64,000 nucleotides of DNA from Dioscorea cayenensis subsp. rotundata (taxonomy: Eukaryota; Streptophyta; Magnoliopsida; Dioscoreales; Dioscoreaceae): the NCBI RefSeq assembly GCF_009730915.1, contig NC_052489.1, forward strand, positions 29,195,916-29,259,915, given 5' to 3'. This document shows positions 13,960-26,000 of the stretch, one piece after another. Each line of letters opens with the position of its first letter. The first letter of the stretch is position 1. A model generated the notes under the pieces. That model ran no database searches and was not told the DNA's origin. It was given only the letters and a program-made list of their open reading frames with translations. The translations under genes and the position numbers were made by a program.

Positions 13960-16195
13960 ATGCGGAAAGAACTCGCGATCGCTGCGGCGGCGCGCTACTT
14001 CTCGGCCGAGGCCCCGGCGATTCCCTTTGCTTCTGGTGCCGGCGCTGGTGAAAAGGGTAAGGATACGCTGGGCCGGCGACTGCTGAAGCTAATATACCCG
14101 AAGAGGAGCGCGGTGGTGGTGCTCCGGAAGTGGGCGGAGGAGGGGAAGAGCATTCAGAAGTACCAGCTCAGCCGCGTTGTCCGTGAACTTCGTAAGTACA
14201 AGCGCTTCAAGCATGCCCTCGAAGTAAGCTTGCACCACTCCAATGTCTCTGAATTTATATAAATGTTGCTTCTTTTTGGCATGAATGTTATAGATGTGTT
14301 CATAGAATTTGAGGCATGGCATGGGAATTGTGAGTTTCTGGATGTTTAGAAGGATGGATTAGATGTGATTTTGATTGTTCTTGGAATTACTTGGAACAGT
14401 GTTAAAAGAAAAGTGTGATCTTGGTTTTCATTATCAAGTGAATTTGTTGGTGAACATCCAGTGTCAAACGTCTTTTAGAATGGAAGAATGGTGAATTTAT
14501 CAGGGGTATATCAATTACCAGCAGAATTATCATAATTCTCCACTGTTTGAAGTGCATGGAGATTTTAGAAGAAAAGGAGGCCAATTTGGTTTGTTGTTTT
14601 GGGGTAGATATATAAGTTTGATATATTTTGTTGTCAAAAAAATCAAAGTTTTATCACTGGTATACTACTACTGTGAAATATATATCTCATCAATAGTGTA
14701 TGGAACTACATCAGGTTCAAGCTACAAGGTTCTTCATTTTTTCTTAATGCCTATTTCTTTTTTGTTCACTGATACTTCTAAACAGTTGAATATTTTGTTG
14801 TCAAATATCTTGTGCTCATGCATTTGTCCTTGTTTAGCATGATAGGATGGGAATCAATGGCAACGTTCTAGTTACCAATATTACTATTTAATAATGCCTT
14901 CTTGTTGACATTCACTCATTTGCTTTTCTTTTGTACAGATATGTGAATGGATGAGAACTCAAAATGACATCAAGTTGCTACCAGGAGACTATGCTTTGCA
15001 TTTGGATCTAATAGCAAAGGTTCGTGGCTTAGCTAGCGCGGAGAAATTTTTTGAAGACCTCCCTGAAAGAATGAAGGGGCAGTCTACCAGCTCGGCTCTC
15101 CTCCACACGTATGCCCAAAACAATCTCCCCATGAAGGCCGAGTCTCTAATGAAGGAAATGTCAGTTAATGGTCTTCTAAGGTGTTCCCTTCCTTACAACC
15201 ATATGATGTCCCTTTACCTTTCCAGAGGGGAACTTGAGAAGATACCAAAAGTGGTTGAGGAGTTGAAGAGGAATACCAGTCCTAATGAAGTCACTTATAA
15301 TCTCTGGTTACGTTCATATGCTGTTAAAGATGATGCAGAGGGTGCCGAAAAGGTCTTTCTTGAGATGAGAACAAGAAAAATAGCTGCTGATTGGGTTACA
15401 TACAGCACAATGGCCAGCATCTACATCAAAGCCAACCTTCTTGAGAAAGCGAAGGAAGCACTAAAAAAGATGGAAATGAAGGTCACAAGGAAAGAGAGGT
15501 CTGGTTACTGTTCTCTTCTTAGCTTGCATGCAAGCCTATCTAATAGAGATGAAGTGGACCGAATCTGGAACAAAATGAAGTCCTTGTTCAGGAAAATGAG
15601 TGATTTCGAATACAAGTGCATGCTTTCATCTCTGACAAAGTTGGATGATATTAAAGAGGCCGAGAACATCTACAGTGAATGGGAATCAATGTCAGGAACG
15701 GGGGATTCTAGGGTTCCAAATATTCTGCTGGCATTTTACACCAAGAATGGGATGATGGAGAAAGCCGAAAGTTTCCATGAGCACACAATACAAGTAGGAA
15801 TAAAGCCTTGTTACACTACTTGGGAGATTCTAGCTATGGGTTATTTGAATAAGAAGAATATGGGCAAGGTCTTAGATTGTCTAGAGAAAGGCTTCTCAAG
15901 CCTGGAGAAATGGGAGCCAAACAAGGTGCTTGTCCAAGCAGTATTCACTAAGCTTGAGAAGTTGGCAGATATTGAAGGTGCAGAACGGTTTTTGGTCATG
16001 CTTCGCAATGCAGGATATGTGACAACCGAAATCTACAACTCCCTGCTCCGGACTTATGCAAAAGCTGGTAAAATGCCTCTTATAATCTCTGAACGCATGG
16101 AAACCGATAATGTTCAGCCAAATGAAGAAACTCAGAGGTTGATAAAATTGACCAGCAGATATTGTGTAGGTTCAGTATCAACACTAATTTCTTGA
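13960..16195 (+). CDS. P-class pentatricopeptide repeat protein, probably mitochondrial
   Basis: Two exons, 13960-14223 and 14939-16195, give 506 residues; they join in phase as HALE/ICEWMRTQ. PPR proteins bind organellar RNA. The N-terminus (MRKELAIAAAARYFS) is Ala/Arg-rich and lacks acidic residues, as expected for a mitochondrial presequence. The block LGRRLLKLIYPKRSAVVVL followed by KWAEEGKSIQKYQLSRVVRELRK is typical of the At2g20710/At4g21705-like subfamily. The body holds about ten degenerate 35-residue repeats, for example PNEVTYNLWLRSYAVKDD and ADWVTYSTMASIYIKANLL. No E, DYW or SMR domain follows, so this is a short P-class protein. The RNA target cannot be read from the sequence. It is transcribed divergently from CDKD1. 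Confidence 0.9.
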
Positions 16196-17594
16196 TTAGA
16201 TTTTCTTTCTTTTATTCTGTCTATTTAATTGAAAAACCTCATTGCAGCAGTTTTGATAGCACAGGAAGAATGTCTTGTTGAGTAGTATATATTAAACCAA
16301 GCATATATACTCCTTGAGAGGATTTCAGTATTAGCTTCGTCCAAGTAATTTTATGGCTATAGTTGTTTCATGTTTGGTGCTAGGTAATGTATTTGAAGAT
16401 TCATTGTACATGAATACAAAAGGCAACAAGTATGTCACAGTATGTGGAGTGTTCCTAGGATGTCATAAATCGCTTCAAATGTTTGATTATCTTTTATATT
16501 TCATTCAATGGTGAGTGTTGAATAAATGTTAAGTAAATTAACTTATATTGAGTTGTTTGGATTATTATACCTTATGGGGGTTTTATGGGGCAGATTCATG
16601 CCAAGTAGGATAATTTACCCTAACTGATCAAGAACTTAGAGTTTGAAATATGTTTCAACAAAAATGAAATGTAAGCTGATTATAATTAAAAATAAATAAA
16701 TAAAATCAAACACTCAGTTTCATATGTTTTTAAACATACATATTTGAAAATCATTCCTAAAAGTTTCTTTTTCCCAACTTGTAAAAAAAGAAAAAAAGAA
16801 AAAAGCCAAACTTAAAATTTATGATAAATTAAAGGATTCAGACAGATTTCTACTTTTCTTCATTAGAATATAAAAAAAAAAAAATCTGACACTTAACATT
16901 AAAAAAAGGGCACCAAGCATAATTTCATAACAAGTTTATTGCATAATTATTACATAATAATTTTATTAAGCAATTAATTTTACTGAAAAGGGATGCACTA
17001 ACGGTTCTTTGTTAGTGCCTTCAGTCACAGTAGTCTTCTCATCCATGTTGCACATTGCCTAAGAAGGCTAACATTCTCAAGCCCCAAGCCTTTTTATTCT
17101 CATATACCCCAAATACAGACGCTCATGCTGCATTTCTTACAATGTACATCCCATAACATGAAGTAACAACTTATCATGGCCACAAAGATACAAAACTAAC
17201 CCCTTCATCAAGCCCCTCCCAAACATTTGGAGTCAAAAGAATGATAACAAATAACAAATCCACCTGCAAATTACAACATTTCCACGAAACAAAGAACAGC
17301 ATGTGGGAAAACTAACAAGAATAGAAACCAAGTGCGATTAATGTAGTGCCACAGACTTTGAGCACCCCATCTCCAGACTCATGAAAACGCAACATCCGAT
17401 GGAAAAGCATTTCAACTTGTAGTTATCTAGTATCTGATTCGCGTTGATGTGAATGTTGTTTTACCTCTATGGACATTCAAAGCTCCAGCCAGTGATGATG
17501 ATTGCTGAATCACGAAGATTGGTTCCACGCTAGCAGAGAAAGGAGCTTCCGTGAGCTATACAACAAGCTGGAATTTCAAATTAGATTTCTTGAA
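16196..17594. other. Convergent spacer, 3' ends of PPR and synergin-like genes
   Basis: No gene is supported. The part 16500-16990 is AT-rich. A perfect 8-bp inverted repeat (GCACTAAC / GTTAGTGC, 8-nt loop) lies at about 16995-17018. From about 17020 the composition becomes more balanced up to the stop codon at 17595, which fits the 3' UTR of the minus-strand gene. Confidence 0.45.
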
Positions 17595-20500
17595 CTAGCT
17601 AATGTTTATATTGGGTAATTGTGGGGGATCACTGGATGCTTTGTTGGCCCACATATTTGCAACTGTGAGAATGTAGTGCTCCCCATTCCATTCGACTCCG
17701 TTCAAGCCTGATGGTCATGAACAAGTTGTTTGACTATAATGGTATGAAAAAGAAGGATTTTAATATTGAAATTCTTAATATACCTTGTATCATTCCTGTA
17801 GGAAGCATAGATAATCTGCAAATTTGTTTCCCATGACCAGAAAGATGATTTTGAAGAGCAGATTCATCGAGGCCTTCTATGAATTTGATAGATTTAAGTA
17901 GTTCTTTGGCTAAGGTGGTATCATTTAGATCCACCATTTCAGATATAGTTTCAAGAGCACTTTCTAACCCTGGTTTACTCCATGCCTCTTCACACATCTT
18001 CAAATTGGTGGCAATGTGTGATGAAGGCAACTCATTCAATAGTGTCCAAGGCTTGTAAAGTTTCAGAGTAGCTTTCAAAATTTCAGCTACACGATAAATT
18101 TCTCCAAGGGCAACAAAATATTGACTGCCTGTTTAATATGCAAAATTATGATGTTTGGCTATAAAATTACTATCAGAAGTCAGAACAACTGGGTTACAAA
18201 ATATCCAGGAGGATAAATGCACAAATAAAGATCAAGACTTGCATACCTCTTGATAGGATTTGTTTATGGACATTTTTCTGGACTGATTCCTTCCAAATCA
18301 TAGCCCCATGTTGCAACTCTCGAGCACAAACATCCGCCAGTCTTGACCATGCCAAAAGATAAACTTGTTGTATTGCTCTAGAGGCCAGTGCTAGCACGTG
18401 CAACACCAAGGTGGTATGCTCTAAGAGTTTAATTGCTGAAGCCAAGTCTTTCTCTGCCTACAGTAGAGTTACCATCTAGGTTATAACTTAGAACATACAG
18501 CTGCTAGCTAAATTTAGGAAGAATGCAATAGTCAAATTTATGGCTTGAACTCTTATTGTTTTCCAATACTTTCTTTGTATTCAAAATAACTTAAGAGAAG
18601 TATGGTTTCTAATTTACAAGCAGGCAGCCAATAATTTAAATTATGACAGGCACATTAATTAAAAACAAATAATGATTCCTATTCACAGTTGTTCAAAGCA
18701 AAGTACATGAATAGGTTCAGAAGAGCACATACTAATGAAATTTGTTCTGCTAAGTGAAATCCTTGCACAAAAGGTTCAACATGTTGTTCCTTCATAACTT
18801 CAAGTAGTTGGCTGGCACAAACATGTTTTGATGGGTATTTCATTTTGACATCATCAATAGCTAGATCGTTTTGATTTATCTTCTCACTCACAACCTGCAG
18901 GAAAAAAGAATAATGATTAGAGCGCACAAGCGCACACACACAGAGAGACTCTGTGAATCACCTGGATTTCCTCATTAAGCTTTATAGCTTTAGCTTGTTC
19001 ACCAACAAGAACAGCACCTTCATGAGCTTCCTAATATCCATCATTGTCATTGACCAAGACGAGGGAATAATGTAGAAATAATATTTGTTGGGGTGCACTG
19101 ACCTTGAGATCATCAAGATGATGTCCTGCCAAGCAGAAAGCTGCTTCTTTTAACCTGTTGTATAAACTTAAAACATTGTTCTGGTTATCGTCAGTTGAAT
19201 TATGTTCAGCTTTAAATGCTGTAGAATGATTGGTTTCAAGTCTAGTTTCTTCTGAAGCATCATGAAATTCCCAGTTACTCTCATCAAAATCACTATCATC
19301 ATTGATAGTAATTGAAACTGGATTGGAAGTAGATGTGCACTCTTTGTACTCAGGTCCAAATTTGGTGCCAACAGCAAATTCCTGACCATGCTTAACATTC
19401 GAATCTGTAATAATGTCAAATGAAGAAAAGATATTGTTGGTTGCAAATCCTAAATAGGCAGGCTCTGAAGAAAACTCATTTAGATTTCCATTTTGCCTAT
19501 TCATATCTCCTTTGCCATTAGTCTGAGTAAATATTGCAAACTCATCCATGTTACTCTCCCACTTCTTTGGGGCTCCCTGGAAGCTTGTATTCATTTGACT
19601 AGTTTCAATTCCTACAGAAGCATTTGATGTGTACTCAGTGAACTCCACACTTTGTAGAGTAGAATCTATATGCCCATTACTGAAATTGAATATTGAAAAC
19701 TCATCCATGCCATTCTCCCACATATTCATGGCTCCCTGCAAGCTCAGACCCATCAGATACGACTCTCAGGTTGTTTATCTATGTAACACAATTTAACACT
19801 AATTTCAAGAGAAATAAAAAACGTGTAGATCAAAACATTAATGGTGAAGTCATTTGGATTAATGAAGGGGAAATACCACCGCATACTTTCCTTATTTTGC
19901 AGACCACCCTTCTTATAAGGATTTACTGATGGAACCCACATATTTTGATATACGCAACATAAAGTCCCTCAAGTTAGCCTATTGTTAGAGGTCTAGGAAT
20001 ATTTCCTGATGGAAAATATAGCATTTCCCATCAACTTTTTAACCTTTCTCATGAAAGAATATATTCTGAAATGAATCTAGGATGCCCGTTTTGATTATTA
20101 AAAATAGGGAAAAAAAAATAAAAAAGGTTTTGGGTTAGAGTTACTCTTGATGATGTGGCGACCGTTTTGCTGTCTCTATCTTCACAATATCCTTTTAGAT
20201 ATGTGAATTCCTTTTAACTAATTTTATTAGAAAATGCAGAGTTATAGTACATCATAGTCTCTCCTTGAAAAGGGTTACGGGAATGAAGGCCAACCTGAGT
20301 TTTGTCTCCAGTTGCAGGCACTTGTGGCTTCGAGTCTGGATTTTTCTGTTCTTAGAGAGCATATAAATACATTTTAATCAGATATAAAGACAACAAAAAT
20401 ATTGAGATTGCAATTGAAATTTGAAAGGAAGAAAAACAAATCACCTGTTGCACCAAAGAACCATTTACATCCTTAACATTCCAGCCTTTCTCATCGCCAT

Positions 20501-22162
20501 TTGTGTCAGCATGTTCCATTTTAGAGTTAACACCATTTCCATTTTCAAAACACTTGGTTTGCTTGGAACCATCTAAGTTCCAATGGTTTTGAGCAACATC
20601 TGGAAAAAATTTCAGTCCATTTGTAGACCCATAATCTGAAGCAAAAAAATCAGCCTGATCATGTTCTTTAAGCAATATACCGTTTCCTTGATGGTTTCCT
20701 AACCTGCCAGCAGCAGTCTGTATAATAGACATATCAGATCTCTCATAGGTGAAAAAAGAAGTAAATATAGATGTAGATGACTATAAGCACTGCAAAGACA
20801 GAAGTAGACAATAGTAGATGAAGCTAGCAATATGAACAGCTTCTTACTTGCACAAAAAACTTATGTCAGGATCACCCATGAAGGGGGAGAAAAAAGGCGT
20901 AAAGAATGCTTATCTATGAGTGCAAAAAATTATTTTCAAGCACCAGTTTATGAAATGAACGACAGCTTAGAAGAAAGCAAATGCAAAATGCCAGCAACAA
21001 ACAACCATAAACTTTTATGAAGGAAACACAAGTCCTCAAACCTTGCTCTAGCTCCTACACATACTTTGCAAATCTTCTCACAAATGAGATTTTTAACTCT
21101 ATAAATTAGACCATCCACATTCAAGGTAATAGATATCACCTACTATCTTATAAATTCTCAAATATAAATGTGCCCGCTTCACATGTAACTCAGACTCAAA
21201 AGAAGGCATTGCCCGCCCACAAGCCTATGACAATTGAATTTCAAGTCAAAACACAATTCTTATCCCACCAATCATACGGATTGAAACTAGTGATAACAGA
21301 GCTACTGCATAATAACGGTATCTTCAACCTTAACTGCAACTATATACTCCCTGTCTACTGGCTTCCCCGCATGTGTAGAATCTATTGTTTGAACAAAACG
21401 TGCAAAGCAATACAACAAAATGGTTGGGCGATATATAGTTCTCGGTATTCGTGTTGGAATGCCAAAAAAGAGCCATGCATCCTCGAAAAGATTCCAGTTG
21501 GTGGCACCAAGAAAGATGTTTCGAAAAGGAAAAAATAAAGAGAAACAAGAAAAGAAGAGTGAAGTGAAAAGGAGCAGCTCCTCACCAGAACTTCACCATT
21601 ATTCACATCGACAACTATCTCTCCTTCCTGCATCCACGCACAAAACCGAAAATGAGCGAAACAACAGCATCCAAAAAGAAAGATCAGCAGACAACACGAC
21701 AACAACAGCTAAATTCACCTGAGTTCCGTTCCCCATTGAGGACGCCTCCTTGAATTCCCACCCACCCTCATCAAACTCATCCTCCCCGCCACCCAAATCG
21801 GGATCTTTCACCTCCTGAACATATAGGCTGGCGATAAGGTCCTTCAAACCAGCACCATCCTTCTCGAATTTAGAAGACGAGCGGAATCCATTACTTCCAA
21901 ACAGAGATCCGCCATCTAGCACCGGCTCCGGCTCCTCCTCGGTCTCCTCATCTCCAAACAGTGAGAGCGGCAAGGCGCCCTTCGGTTTCTCCCAACCCTT
22001 AGGGCGGATCGGATCCGGGGAATTCTCAACGAATAGGCTGAAACCCTGATCAGATTGGAGAGAAGTGGCGACGAAATCCCCCCACTCGTCGTCTTCCTGC
22101 TGGTCGGGGGCGGCGGAGGCGACGAAGTTGAAATCCCCGAACTCGTCGTCGTCGATGAACAT
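17595..22162 (-). CDS. Synergin-gamma/aftiphilin-like protein (clathrin adaptor accessory)
   Basis: The reading runs from ATG 22162 (MFIDDDEFGDFNF) to TAG 17595-17597 in about ten exons, roughly 800 residues. The N-terminus has DDEFGDF and DDEWGDF, acidic-phenylalanine motifs of the kind that bind adaptin ear domains in synergins and aftiphilin. Similar WEF/W motifs recur (GGWEFKEA, WNVKDV, NWEFHDA). The middle is acidic and disordered, with a near-duplicate unit (LQGAMNMWENGMDEFSIF and FQGAPKKWESNMDEFAIF). The C-terminal third is helical and conserved in plants, with LLEVMKEQHVEPF, RLADVCARELQHGA and CRLSMLPTGM, and ends in HYILTVANMWANK. The animal family works at the trans-Golgi network and endosomes; the plant role is inferred. 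The gene is divergent from SAS10. Confidence 0.75.
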
Positions 22163-23021
22163 CGGGGAGATCAGGGCCGTGAGCACACGACCTCGTTCCC
22201 CGGCGAAAAGAGAGAGGGCCGGCGAAGGAGGACCCTGAGCTGGTTTTATGGCCGGAGGTGGATGTCTTTGTTGGATTTTATGCATAATGCCCCCTAAACA
22301 TTTTACAATTTGCAAACGTTCTCACAGGTATATTTTCGTATTTGCCCCTCAAAAATATAAAAATCAGGTTTATTGTAAAATTTCGAAGAAACACCGGAGA
22401 ATGAGCTGTGACGATGGGGAATGTCTTCACAATCCCACCGACTTTTTTTTAAAATTTTTATTTTGGGAATATGAATAAATTGATAATTGTTTTGTTTATT
22501 ATTACTTTCTGGATTTTTTTTTCCATTTTTGTCAATATATTGTTAATTTGTTATCATGGGCTTAAATTAAAAATAGTATAAATTTTTTATATTGAAAAGT
22601 GTAAAAAAAAAAATTGTTTGTCAGAGTAAAAAGTTGAGATAATCATAAGGAAATTTTATTCCCAAAAAAAAGTTTGATTTAATAAAACAAAAAAAAAATA
22701 TTTGAGAATTTCCTAAATTATTATTGAAATTTATTAAGAATTTAATAATAGATGAAAGTCACGTTAGGGTCCATAAACTATCTTTTCCAGTCATTAAAAT
22801 TTCAAAATTTAGCCACAAAGATGAACAAAGTCAAAAGGGTGATATTTATTATTTAATTAAAAATATTAGAAATAAATATATTTGAGTACATTTTAAGACC
22901 AGTTATTAACTTTTATCTTAATATTTATTTATTTGGAAATTATGAAAAAGCTTATTCTATTCCGAGTTCTCCCAAAACCCTAGCCTAAACCTCGTCTCCT
23001 TCTCTCTCGCGATCGAACGCA
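22163..23021. promoter_or_regulatory. Divergent spacer between the synergin-like gene and SAS10
   Basis: This 859-bp gap holds both promoters. The central part (22440-22920) is very AT-rich. Close to the SAS10 start, a telo-box AAACCCTAG lies at 22975-22983, within CCAAAACCCTAGCCTAAACC. Telo-boxes are known to be enriched in promoters of plant translation and ribosome-biogenesis genes. No gene is visible inside. Confidence 0.6.
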
Positions 23022-26000
23022 ATGGGTAGAGGACCGAAGAGGCCGAGGAAGGCGATGAAGAACGCTAAGAAAACCCGTGCTGATGATGGCGATGTATTCG
23101 CGGGTGGAGCTATGGACGACGAGATCGACGCCTGTGAGCATAAATGAATTAAATTGGAAGATAGAAATTCAGTAATCTTCTTTTATTGTTGAGTGTTTTT
23201 TATTCAATTGAGGTTGATTCTGATTTACAGATCATAGGCAGCGCGATGTGATTCCGTTGGATCCTAATGCCGGTGATTGTGAGTTCTCTTTTTTTCTTTT
23301 TTATTTATATTTTTTAGTGATCGATTTGGTACTTAAATGCTCTTCGGGGTTAGAGTTGGATTCTGAATTTGTTTGGAAATTTTTGGGTGTAGATGATTCC
23401 AGCGATGCGGAGCAGCCGGTGTTCAATCTTGGGGTGAGTTGATGATAAATTGGATATCATTAATTTGTTTAATTGTTCTTCTATTGTTGAGTTTTAACCA
23501 AGTGTGATTTTTTCGTTTGATGGAGATAATTTCCCAGTTGAAACCATAAAATGGCAGGATTTTCATGGTTCTTGTTTATTTTTTATATGCTTTGTTTTTC
23601 ACTTGGAAACATGTTAATTCATCAAAAATTTTCCCATCATTATATCACAGCAACTGTAATGTTTCATTGCTGAATGAATTTTATGTTGCACTGTTTTGTA
23701 TTAATGCGCTATGAGTAGTCTTTTTACTCCAAATGATTTTTTCTTTCAATGACAGTCCACATCAACTAGTGGATATCTGTCACTTGCCACTAAGTTTTTG
23801 TGATCTTATCAGTATTTATTCCATAACTAGTCCTGCTAGAGCAGGATTTTTTTTTTTTTAAGCATGTAACTGAGGATAAATTTTAACATGTTGCTACTGT
23901 TATTGTTCTGTGCAGATTCTAACCATAATGGTTGGATTTTGAGTATTTTTTTGGGCTAATATTTCCATTGCAACTATTTTGTGGTAAAACTTATAATTTG
24001 TTCTTTTGCATTCTTACCGTGTCGTATTCTTACAGGGGGACAATATTGATGACTCTGAAAGTGGCAGCAGTGACGATGATGAGGATGATGACATAGATGA
24101 TGATATTCAGCCTAATAAGTTGTCTGCAAAGAGTAAGAACATAAACTGCTTTTGAAAGCTATACTGTTCGCTTGCACTTTCTCCTTAGTAACTATACCTT
24201 TTATTTATTTTTTAATTAAGTTGGCCAAAAAACTATGCTTGATTTGTCGATGAATTTCAGTTGCAAGGACCAAAAAATATTTGAATCAGAAGTTTGGGGG
24301 GTTTGATGATGAAATGCATGATGATGATGATGAAGATGAAGAGAAAGATGAGCAAAGAAAGGCTGCTTGGGGTGGAAGGAAAACCTGGTATTATGATGCT
24401 GACAATGCTGACTATGAGGTTTATATTTGTTTCTCCTATCTGTGTTTTCTTATCTTCATCTGAGTACGTAGTTTAGTATTTTTTTTTAGTTGCATCATGT
24501 CTCACTTTCTATGGTTTAATTTTTCAGCTTCAATCGAGTGATGAGGAGCTCCCTATGGAGGAAGAGGCTGAGGCAGTAAAGATTCAGAAGGAGAAAGCAA
24601 AGTTTCTCTCATTGGAAGACTTTGGCCTTGAAGAGGCTGATGAAGATGGAAGTGATTCTGATGCAAAGGAGAAAAAACAGAAGGTGATTCTGTATTATAT
24701 GGTGTTAGTTGAGATCAAATTCCATAATTTCAGTGACCTTAATTTAGAGTTTGTAACCAATACTTTTCATTTCAACATTATTAAATTTTTTTTTTCAGTT
24801 GAGATAATCATACTTAAATTGTAAGTATAGTTGTAACATGGTGTCCAAGCTTGAATTTGAAGTTTTGAATTATGGTTTGATTTGGTACAACTTTTGAAAA
24901 ATTTTTATGTGAAATTACCTATGTACAGGCTGTTTTGGATGGAAAAGGGAGTGGGGCAAGACTTAACATGGATGGCTTTCTTCAAGACAATACCTTAGAG
25001 AATTTTGAGGAGATCAAGAAAGATCTTAATTCCTTGTCAAAAGAGGAACAAATGGATGCGGTTTATAAGTATGTTGCAGTCACCTATTGCATGATTATCT
25101 TGATGCTTTACACGATTATATGGTTCACTTCACAGTTTCATCTTCATACATTTTTGTTAAGATACCTGTTTTTTCTTGTTTCTGATGTTCTCAAATTTTG
25201 ATGGTGCGAGAGTTCAACTTTGATTTATGCTGTGCAAATTTCTTTGCAGTTCTGCTCCTGAAATAGTGGGCTTACTTTCTGAGCTGAATGAGGCACTCAT
25301 GCAGCTTCAAAAGGTGGAACCTCTTGTATGTGAGGTATTTTTTTAAAAAAAATTTGAGAAATCAATCTAATGTTTTTTTTTTTTTACTTAGTAAATGCTT
25401 TATGAGACATGTATATTATGTTAGAAAATGTTTTTGTTTGTCCCCTGTCAAACGGGCCATTATAAACATGGATGCTTACAAAGGTACTGAAATTGAAACA
25501 GATGAGCTTCAATAGTCCTTGCACTTTCTTATAGGGCTGAATTTTGTGTTATGTTTTATCAAAAGATGTCCCATCCAAATAAATTTACGCAGTTTCAGCT
25601 CACTAAGTAAATTCTTCATATTCAGTTCTAGATAACTTGGTAGCAGCTTGATCAAGTGATCCGGGGATTTTGTTCATATATGTTACATAGCATTAAGGGG
25701 AACCTTCATGCATTGGTTGGATAATGAATGTGCGTGCTTTATTGTGGGCCTTTATTTCTTATGGTCATATTTTATCGGAGTTGGTAGCTGTAACCTCTCT
25801 TTACTCCTAGTGCACTTTTATTGAGAGTTCCTTTCTTTTTTAAGGTGCTAGAAAGAAGAGACGGTGCTAAGGGAAGAATGCACTATTTGGAGGTCAAACG
25901 GTTGTTGTTACTGAGTTACTGCCAGGCAATAGTCTTTTATCTCCTTCTCAAGTCAGAGGGCCATCCTGTTCAGGACCATCCAGTTGTGGGACGTCTGGTA

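Noticed and set aside
13679-14086. 135-residue open frame overlapping the CDKD1/PPR divergent promoter
   Set aside because: It crosses the PPR first exon in another frame, has no recognisable domain, and is better explained by the PPR start at 13960.
16995-17018. 8-bp inverted repeat resembling a terminator hairpin
   Set aside because: Rho-independent style hairpins do not end plant pol II transcripts, and an 8-bp stem is not unusual.
21170-21722. Plus-strand open frames in the synergin-like gene
   Set aside because: They lie in introns or opposite exons of the minus-strand gene and are low in recognisable content.
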